The notes under the pieces were generated by a model. It searched no databases, was not told the DNA's origin, and saw nothing but the letters and a program-made list of their open reading frames with translations. A program made the translations under genes and the position numbers. A stretch of DNA of 7,070 nucleotides from an uncultured Treponema sp. (lineage in GTDB: Bacteria; Spirochaetota; Spirochaetia; Treponematales; Treponemataceae), in the NCBI GenBank assembly GCA_905373565.1, contig CAJPTT010000122.1:1-7070 (forward strand), read 5' to 3'. This document shows, piece after piece, positions 1 through 4,960 of the stretch; the first letter of the stretch is position 1, and every line of letters starts with the position of its first letter.

Positions 1-1993
1 GGTATTCCCCGATGCCGAATGTAAGGTATACCTCGACGCTTCCGCTGAGGCACGCGCACGGCGCCGCTTCGGGCAAGGTACCAGCAATCTCTCGGAAGCC
101 GAAATACGGAAAAGCATTGAAGAGCGGGATACTATCGACCGGAATAAAAAAGAAGGCAGTTTAAAAATTGCCGAAGACGCCCTTTATTTGGATACATCGG
201 ACTTGACCATAATGCAGGTTTGTGAGAAAATAAAAGACAAAATATATGATAAAGGGTTATTTATGGAACAAAAGGAAGTGGCAATGGATGCAGTTACAAA
301 TTCCGATCAGAGCATCCAAACACAATTACCAGAGGAGTATTTGAATTTTGAATCTCCTGAAGTCGGAACATTAAAAGAAGGCCGTATTATTGCGATAACC
401 GATGATTCGGTTTTTATTGACGTAGGCGGTAAATCTGAAGGGCGCGTTTCACGTGAAGAATTTATCGAAGAGCCTCATATCGGCGATACCGTGCAGGTGT
501 ACATTGAAAAGACAGAGGCGACGGACGGTAAACTGATTATCTCCAAGCAGAAAGCAGACCGCAGCATTTTACGCAAAGAGTTACAAAGTGCATACCGGAA
601 CAAAACTCCGGTAACGGGTATCATCAAAAAGCTGGTGAACAAAAGCGGATATGATGTCGATCTCGGCGCCAATATGGTCGCTTTCCTGCCGATCAGTCAG
701 GCTGCCGCTCAGAAAGTAGATAAGCCGGAATCTTTGTTGGGTGAAACCGGAACGTTTTATATCGAAAAAATGGTCTTTGACCGTAAGGGAAATAGAGACA
801 ACATTGTAGTTAATAGAAGAAAATATCTTGAAGATGCGCTCGAAAAAAACCGTGAAGCATTTTTTGAAAATACCAATATCGGAGACGTTGTAAAAGGTAT
901 TGTAAAAAGCTTTACCAGTTTCGGCGCCTTTATCGACCTTGGCGGATTCGACGGCTTGTTGCACATCAATGATATGAGCTGGGGGCACGTTACCCGTCCT
1001 AAAGACTTTGTTAAAAAAGGTCAGGAAATCGATTTAAAAGTTATCAGACTTGATCCAACCGAAAAACGTATCAACCTTTCATTAAAGCATTTCACACCTG
1101 ATCCATGGCTTGAATTTGAAGATAAATTCCAAGTAAACGATATCGTTAAAGGACATGTTACAAAGATTACCGACTTCGGCGCCTTTGTAGAATTATCCGA
1201 AGGCATCGAAGGTCTTGTACACATCAGCGAATTCAGCTGGGTGAAAAAGGTGAGTAAACCGAGCGATATGGTTAAAATCGGCGATGAGGTCGAATGCATG
1301 ATCCTCGGGTATGATATTCAGGCTGGGCGTGTCTCACTCGGTCTAAAGCAGGTAACGGCAAATCCGTGGGACAATATCGGTGAACGATATCCTGTCGGTA
1401 CTCGCTTAACCCGTAAAGTGGTTAAACTGACAAACGCAGGGGCATTTATCGAACTTGAAGAAGGAATTGACGGATTCTTGCATGTCGATGATCTTTCGTG
1501 GACGAAACGAATACGCCATCCGAACAGCGAACTCGAAGCAGGCCAAGAGCTTGAAGTAATCGTCATTGAATGCAATCCGACGGAGCATCGTATCCGCCTC
1601 GGCGTAAAGCAGTTAAGCGATGATCCATGGAAAACCTTTGCGGAAACATATAAGCCCGGTTCAACCGTCGAAGGTGAAGTTACTTCGGTAACGGACTTCG
1701 GCATATTCGTTAAAGTACCCGGCGGTATCGAAGGCCTTATCCATAAGCAAAACCTCGTAGAAAACCGCGAAGATAATCCCGATGAGGTATTAAAGAAATA
1801 TGCTGTCGGTGATAAGGTAAAAGCAGCTGTCCTTGACATAAATGTTAAAGATAAGAAAACGGCTTTTTCCATCCGCGACTATAAGAAACGTCTCCAGCAG
1901 GAAGAACTTTCTCGCTATATGTCTACTAAACAGGAAGACGGCGAAGGAGCCTTTACGCTGGGCGATTTAATGAAGAATAAAGCATCGGAATAG
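1..1993 (+). CDS. cmk-rpsA: Cmk-S1 fusion: cytidylate kinase C-terminus joined to 30S ribosomal protein S1 (5' end outside window)
   Basis: The frame is open from the first full codon (base 2) to TAG at 1991-1993, giving 663 visible residues; the true start lies upstream. Residues 1 to about 83 match the end of cytidylate kinase, which phosphorylates CMP/dCMP with ATP: VFPDAECKVYLDAS, the RRRFGQG lid region, then ERDTIDRN (R42 and D46 correspond to E. coli R181 and D185, nucleotide-binding residues) and AEDALYLDTS. After a linker of about 35 residues come six S1 (OB-fold) domains at roughly 121-185, 202-274, 293-363, 378-450, 463-537 and 550-626. Domains 3-5 end in the DPW/NPW motif usual between S1 repeats. 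Counted from the internal ATG at 284 the S1 part is 569 residues, close to the 557 of E. coli S1. S1 binds mRNA on the 30S subunit and helps initiation. In E. coli cmk and rpsA are adjacent separate genes; treponemes are known to carry the fused form. Identity is firm; whether one polypeptide or two is made is open. Confidence 0.95.
   Translation, partial: VFPDAECKVYLDASAEARARRRFGQGTSNLSEAEIRKSIEERDTIDRNKKEGSLKIAEDALYLDTSDLTIMQVCEKIKDKIYDKGLFMEQKEVAMDAVTNSDQSIQTQLPEEYLNFESPEVGTLKEGRIIAITDDSVFIDVGGKSEGRVSREEFIEEPHIGDTVQVYIEKTEATDGKLIISKQKADRSILRKELQSAYRNKTPVTGIIKKLVNKSGYDVDLGANMVAFLPISQAAAQKVDKPESLLGETGTFYIEKMVFDRKGNRDNIVVNRRKYLEDALEKNREAFFENTNIGDVVKGIVKSFTSFGAFIDLGGFDGLLHINDMSWGHVTRPKDFVKKGQEIDLKVIRLDPTEKRINLSLKHFTPDPWLEFEDKFQVNDIVKGHVTKITDFGAFVELSEGIEGLVHISEFSWVKKVSKPSDMVKIGDEVECMILGYDIQAGRVSLGLKQVTANPWDNIGERYPVGTRLTRKVVKLTNAGAFIELEEGIDGFLHVDDLSWTKRIRHPNSELEAGQELEVIVIECNPTEHRIRLGVKQLSDDPWKTFAETYKPGSTVEGEVTSVTDFGIFVKVPGGIEGLIHKQNLVENREDNPDEVLKKYAVGDKVKAAVLDINVKDKKTAFSIRDYKKRLQQEELSRYMSTKQEDGEGAFTLGDLMKNKASE
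272..286 (+). promoter_or_regulatory. Internal Shine-Dalgarno and ATG at the Cmk/S1 junction
   Basis: AAGGA at 272-276 (within AAGGAAG) stands 7 bases before the in-frame ATG at 284-286, which would begin S1 as MDAVTNSDQ and give a 569-residue protein of normal S1 length. This is as good a ribosome site as those of the downstream genes. A second in-frame ATG at 263, preceded by AAAGGG at 251-256, is a weaker alternative. The site could allow S1 to be made apart from the kinase. It could equally be chance, since AAGGAAG encodes part of K-E-V in the linker. Confidence 0.45.
362..1879 (+). repeat. Array of six S1 RNA-binding domains within the fusion gene
   Basis: Six divergent protein repeats follow one another, at about bases 362-556, 605-823, 878-1090, 1133-1351, 1388-1612 and 1649-1879. 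Domains 3, 4, 5 and 6 are the most alike and share the pattern G-x-V-x-x-[FIL]-[TV]-x-F/A-G-x-F-[IV], followed by G-[FI]-[DE]-G-[LF]-[LVI]-H. Domains 1 and 2 are more divergent, as in other S1 proteins, where they make the ribosome contact while 3-6 bind RNA. At DNA level the exact 12-mer TTCGGCGCCTTT occurs at 920-931 and 1175-1186, 255 bases (85 codons) apart, marking the equivalent position of domains 3 and 4. Confidence 0.85.
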
Positions 1994-2013
1994 TGTTGCT
2001 GTAAGAGCAGCGT

Positions 2014-3492
2014 ATGTATATTTCAGGCCGTATTTTACCCGAAAAATTAGCTGCTCTTCTGCGGACACCCCTATTCACCGATGGAGTTTCGGCTTCCGGT
2101 AATGCGTTGCTCGAAATTATTCTCCGCTCGTGTATGCAAGCAGTGGACAGTACCGCTGCTTCTCTTTTTTTAGCGGACGAAGCGCTGCAAAAAGCTCAGA
2201 CGGTTGCGTATATATACGATGATACTTTTTATCGCGTTGACGTAAAAAGAGCATTACCGGCAGCAGCGTCATGGGTGTTACGGCAAAACGAACCGCTGAG
2301 AATGAATACTCCCGATGCAGAGAGCCGCTTTACCTCCAACGGTATGGATGGAACACCTTATGAGGCATCGGGTTTTATTGCAGTACCGCTGTGTATAGAG
2401 GATTTCCGTATCGGTGTTCTTGAAGCAGTGAGTAAAAAAGATGGAGGGAATTTTTCAGAATCCGACCTTTCTTTACTAGGACTTGTTGCCGGATACGCTG
2501 CACCGGTTTACCGTACTTCATGTGCATATCAGATCTATGCAGATGCTGTAAAGCATAGAGAGCAAAGAACCGAATATGTAACGCAAGAGATACCTTTTGT
2601 AGCAGCCGGTCCGGTGATGCGGGAGAAACTTGAACTCTGTAAACAGCTTGCGTCCTCCGATATACCGGTACTGATTGTAGGCGAAAACGGAGTAGGAAAA
2701 GCATCGGTTGCACAGCAGCTGCATATTCACAGCCGCCGGGCGGCTTCCCCCTTTATTCGTGTGAATTGCGCCGAACCGGCAGAGCAGTTGCTTGCACACC
2801 GCTTATTCGGCGGTGCTGCGGATGATACAGCCGTTACCGATATCCCCGATGAAAGCTGTTTTAAACAAGCTGAAGGCGGTACATTATTCCTTGATGAAGC
2901 GGCGGCTATTCCGCTTTCACTCCAAAAGAAGCTTTTGGATAAGATTTTACAGCTTGAACAAAGCGGCGGAAACATACGGTTGATAGCCTCAACAGCCCGC
3001 GACCTCGAACGCTTAACCCGCGAGGGAGACTTCCTGTCGGAGCTTTACGGCAAATTAAATGTATTACCTCTATACATACCACCGCTGCGGCAACGCAAAG
3101 AAGATATCAAAGCGCTCGCCGCGTTCTTTTTGCATCAAGCAGCGCAGGAGATGCGAAAACCGTTTACCGGTTTTTCGCAGGACGCTCAAGAGGCTTTGCA
3201 GCAAGCGGAATGGAAGGGAAATATACGGGAGCTAAAAAATACTGTAGAATACGGGTGCTTAAACGGATATCCGCCGCTTGTTACCGCCGATATGTTGTTT
3301 TCCCGATCTGTTGTTGCAGCAACTGTAGGGAATTTCGGCGATCTTAAGTCCGCAACGGATGCTTTTAAACGGACATATATCAGGGCGGTACTTGAAACGA
3401 CCGGCGGTAATCAAACCGCAGCAGCTTCAATACTAAACATTCAAAGAACATATCTTTCACGATTGATGAAAGAATTAAACATAAAAAATTAA
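2014..3492 (+). CDS. GAF - AAA+ - Fis-type HTH regulator of NtrC-like architecture with degenerate sigma-54 and arginine-finger motifs
   Basis: The product is 492 residues and probably cytoplasmic. Residues ~30-165 look like a GAF sensor domain: SLFLADEA, AASWVLRQNEPL, D-A-E-S-R-F, FIAVPL and a GVLEAVSKKDG...F strand. Residues ~195-425 are an AAA+ domain of the sigma-54 activator type, with Walker A GENGVGKA (223-230), FIRVNCAE, Walker B GGTLFLDEA (288-296), PPLRQRKEDI, and sensor II GNIRELKN (402-409, R405). Residues ~445-490 form a Fis-like helix-turn-helix (GGNQTAAASILNIQRTYLSRL) that should bind DNA. The GAFTGA loop, expected near 271-276, reads DDTAVT. The arginine-finger segment FxxDLxxRL is FLSELYGKL (340-348). 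It therefore probably does not activate sigma-54 RNA polymerase in the normal way. The ATG at 2014 follows the rpsA stop by 20 bases, with a weak AAGAG at 2003-2007. No phosphoreceiver domain is present. The ligand and targets are unknown. Confidence 0.88.
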   Translation: MYISGRILPEKLAALLRTPLFTDGVSASGNALLEIILRSCMQAVDSTAASLFLADEALQKAQTVAYIYDDTFYRVDVKRALPAAASWVLRQNEPLRMNTPDAESRFTSNGMDGTPYEASGFIAVPLCIEDFRIGVLEAVSKKDGGNFSESDLSLLGLVAGYAAPVYRTSCAYQIYADAVKHREQRTEYVTQEIPFVAAGPVMREKLELCKQLASSDIPVLIVGENGVGKASVAQQLHIHSRRAASPFIRVNCAEPAEQLLAHRLFGGAADDTAVTDIPDESCFKQAEGGTLFLDEAAAIPLSLQKKLLDKILQLEQSGGNIRLIASTARDLERLTREGDFLSELYGKLNVLPLYIPPLRQRKEDIKALAAFFLHQAAQEMRKPFTGFSQDAQEALQQAEWKGNIRELKNTVEYGCLNGYPPLVTADMLFSRSVVAATVGNFGDLKSATDAFKRTYIRAVLETTGGNQTAAASILNIQRTYLSRLMKELNIKN

Positions 3493-3504
3493 TGGGAGAC
3501 ATAT

Positions 3505-4176
3505 ATGGCAGAACAAAACGAGCAGATGCTTTCTTTTTCCGAACGCTGCGGACAATTTTTAACTCAACATCGGAAACCTATCGTCATTATACTGGGAATG
3601 ATCTGTGCGGTTGTCGCTATCGCCTTAATTGCATCGTCGCTTACTTCACGCGCAGCAAAAAATGCATCCGTAGCGACTGAGGCAATTATATCCGAATGGA
3701 CTGATTTACGCGATAAAAATACCGAGGATACGGCGGTAAAAGAAGATGCGCTTGTCGAAAAACTTGAAAAGCAAGCCGCAGCGAACGGCCGTACGTATGC
3801 AGGATTCCGTGCATATACGACCCTCGGAGAAATCTACGTACTCCGCAAGGATTGGGAAAAAGCGCTCGCCTTTTACCAAAAGGCAGGAGAAGCGCTGCCG
3901 AAAGCTTATACCGCCGGTATTGCCTATTTTAATGCGGCAGCCTGCGCCGATGAGTTACAACAACACGACAAAGCACTGGAACTGTATGCCTTGTCGGCGA
4001 CTTACGACGACTTTCCGCTGAAACCCCGTGCATTGTTTAATATCGGGCGACTTGAAGAAAGCCTTTCTCATTCGGATAAAGCCGTTGAAGCATACACCAA
4101 GCTCACAGAATCATATCCCGATAACGATTGGGCGCTGCTTGCAAAATCGCGGATTATCGCACTTTCTATCCAATAA
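3505..4176 (+). CDS. Membrane-anchored tetratricopeptide (TPR) protein
   Basis: The product is 223 residues. A short N-terminus with basic residues (Q-H-R-K-P) leads into one hydrophobic segment at about 25-47 (IVIILGMICAVVAIALIASS), with no signal-peptidase site evident, so it is probably a membrane anchor. The rest is alanine-rich and helical. It holds about three TPR-like helix pairs: ~97-131 (AYTTLGEIYVLRKDWEKALAFYQKA), ~136-171 (FNAAACADELQQHDKALELY) and ~172-207 (ALFNIGRLEESLSHSDKAVEAY, ending SYPD). TPRs are protein-docking surfaces. The plan (short tail, one membrane span, periplasmic TPRs) resembles YfgM-type proteins, but I do not claim orthology. The start at 3505 is supported by GGGAG at 3494-3498, 6 bases upstream; the gene begins 12 bases after the regulator's stop and is almost surely co-transcribed with it. 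Its role is likely scaffold or chaperone work at the inner membrane or periplasm, by inference only. Confidence 0.85.
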   Translation: MAEQNEQMLSFSERCGQFLTQHRKPIVIILGMICAVVAIALIASSLTSRAAKNASVATEAIISEWTDLRDKNTEDTAVKEDALVEKLEKQAAANGRTYAGFRAYTTLGEIYVLRKDWEKALAFYQKAGEALPKAYTAGIAYFNAAACADELQQHDKALELYALSATYDDFPLKPRALFNIGRLEESLSHSDKAVEAYTKLTESYPDNDWALLAKSRIIALSIQ

Positions 4177-4193
4177 AGCAAATACAATCGAAA

Positions 4194-4910
4194 ATGGTGC
4201 GGCTATTACAAGGGTTGTATAAGAAATCCGCTTTTCTTTTTTGCTGTCTCGGAGGCATGCTTCTTACTGCCTGCGGTATTCAAAGCTTTATCTATCTTGA
4301 AAAGCCGCAGCGTTCAGGGCATGACCCCAGCAACCTTGCCGCCTTAAATGATCGATATTGTGCGTTTCAAACGACCGATGCGCAAAATATTGCTGCGGTA
4401 GGCGCCTATTTTCAGGGAACTGAAATTTACTACCGTATTTATGAACGAAAGAATGACTGCGAAAACGATAGAAGTCAAATCAATAAATATAACGACGACA
4501 ATCCATTCTCGGCAGCACAGTATTTGGAGACATCCAAAAGGTACTATCGCTTAGCGACAGATCAAATATCAACACGCCCGTTAATCGGCATACAATCTTC
4601 CAATGTTACCGTCCGCTTCCGACTACAGGACTATGGTATCCCTGTTACCGATCCTGCACAGCTTACCATAGATGGGGTTTCACAAGGGCTTCCGCGAAGA
4701 GACGGCAGAATTCAGAATAGTAAAATCTTTGATAGAGAAAATATTGCCAGAGGCGATGATGACGTACAGCGATCGTCCGTACCGAGTGAAGTAAATGACT
4801 ACTGGTACGTAAATTTTTACGCTGTTAGTTATGGGTACACGACGACTTTTAGCACGCTCTACAGTGCACTTGAATACTTGGGATATATTTTAATTGAAAA
4901 AAAACCGTAA
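4194..4910 (+). CDS. Putative lipoprotein of unrecognised family
   Basis: The product is 238 residues from the ATG at 4194. The N-terminus is a type II signal peptide: basic Y-K-K at 9-11, a hydrophobic core (AFLFCCLGGMLL) and lipobox LTAC with the lipidated cysteine at 27, so the mature protein should be membrane-anchored and face the periplasm or outer surface. The mature part has two further cysteines (C56, C89) that might form a disulfide. It is rich in tyrosine, aspartate and asparagine, with motifs such as GTEIYYRIYE (75-84), NVTVRFRLQDYGIP (137-150) and an aromatic C-terminal stretch (DYWYVNFYAVSYGY) that suggests beta structure. I recognise no domain. Starts further upstream in this frame (for example TTG at 4128) would overlap the TPR gene and spoil the signal peptide. 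No Shine-Dalgarno is visible before 4194. The gene starts 17 bases after the TPR gene's stop, so it may depend on translation of that gene. Expression as a lipoprotein is likely; function unknown. Confidence 0.82.
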   Translation: MVRLLQGLYKKSAFLFCCLGGMLLTACGIQSFIYLEKPQRSGHDPSNLAALNDRYCAFQTTDAQNIAAVGAYFQGTEIYYRIYERKNDCENDRSQINKYNDDNPFSAAQYLETSKRYYRLATDQISTRPLIGIQSSNVTVRFRLQDYGIPVTDPAQLTIDGVSQGLPRRDGRIQNSKIFDRENIARGDDDVQRSSVPSEVNDYWYVNFYAVSYGYTTTFSTLYSALEYLGYILIEKKP

Positions 4911-4923
4911 AACAGTTAATAAT
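4894..4923 (+). promoter_or_regulatory. Candidate sigma-70-type promoter for the chemoreceptor gene
   Basis: TTGAAA (4894-4899) and AATAAT (4918-4923) each match the -35 and -10 consensus at five of six positions and are separated by 18 bases. Transcription would begin near 4930 and leave a leader of about 30 bases carrying the ribosome site GAAGGGA (4949-4955). The -35 element overlaps the last codons of the lipoprotein gene. AT-rich DNA gives such matches by chance, and I see no recognisable sigma-28 motif of the flagellar/chemotaxis type here. Confidence 0.35.
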
Positions 4924-4960
4924 CGTCCGTATTTTAACGATATAGAGAGAAGGGATAATT

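Noticed and set aside
188..190. TTG as the start of the S1 reading frame
   Set aside because: It lies inside the conserved Cmk C-terminal motif (AEDALYLDTS) and has no Shine-Dalgarno; the frame is open upstream to the window edge.
1318..1872. 184-codon open frame on the minus strand within the S1 region
   Set aside because: It is the antisense shadow of S1 domains 4-6, has low-complexity Ser/Phe/Pro-rich translation and no ribosome site. The same applies to the minus-strand frames at 581-988, 2375-2713 and 6532-7011.
1952..1981. Possible promoter TTTACG - 18 bases - AATAAA before the regulator gene
   Set aside because: Only about four of six matches in each box, inside the S1 coding sequence; co-transcription with cmk-rpsA explains expression more simply.
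2600..3490. Calling the regulator a normal sigma-54-dependent activator
   Set aside because: Architecture fits, but GAFTGA and both arginine-finger positions are absent, so that label would mislead.
3492..3680. Overlapping start ATG at 3492 giving a 62-residue protein
   Set aside because: Different frame from the TPR gene, no Shine-Dalgarno of its own; the GGGAG here serves the ATG at 3505.
4128..4193. Upstream TTG start for the lipoprotein
   Set aside because: It would overlap the TPR gene by 49 bases and put 22 extra residues before a signal peptide that is well formed from 4194.
4922..4941. Inverted repeat ATCGT/ACGAT with a 10-base loop before the chemoreceptor
   Set aside because: A five-pair stem with no T-run after it is too weak for a terminator and easily arises by chance; as an operator it has no other support.
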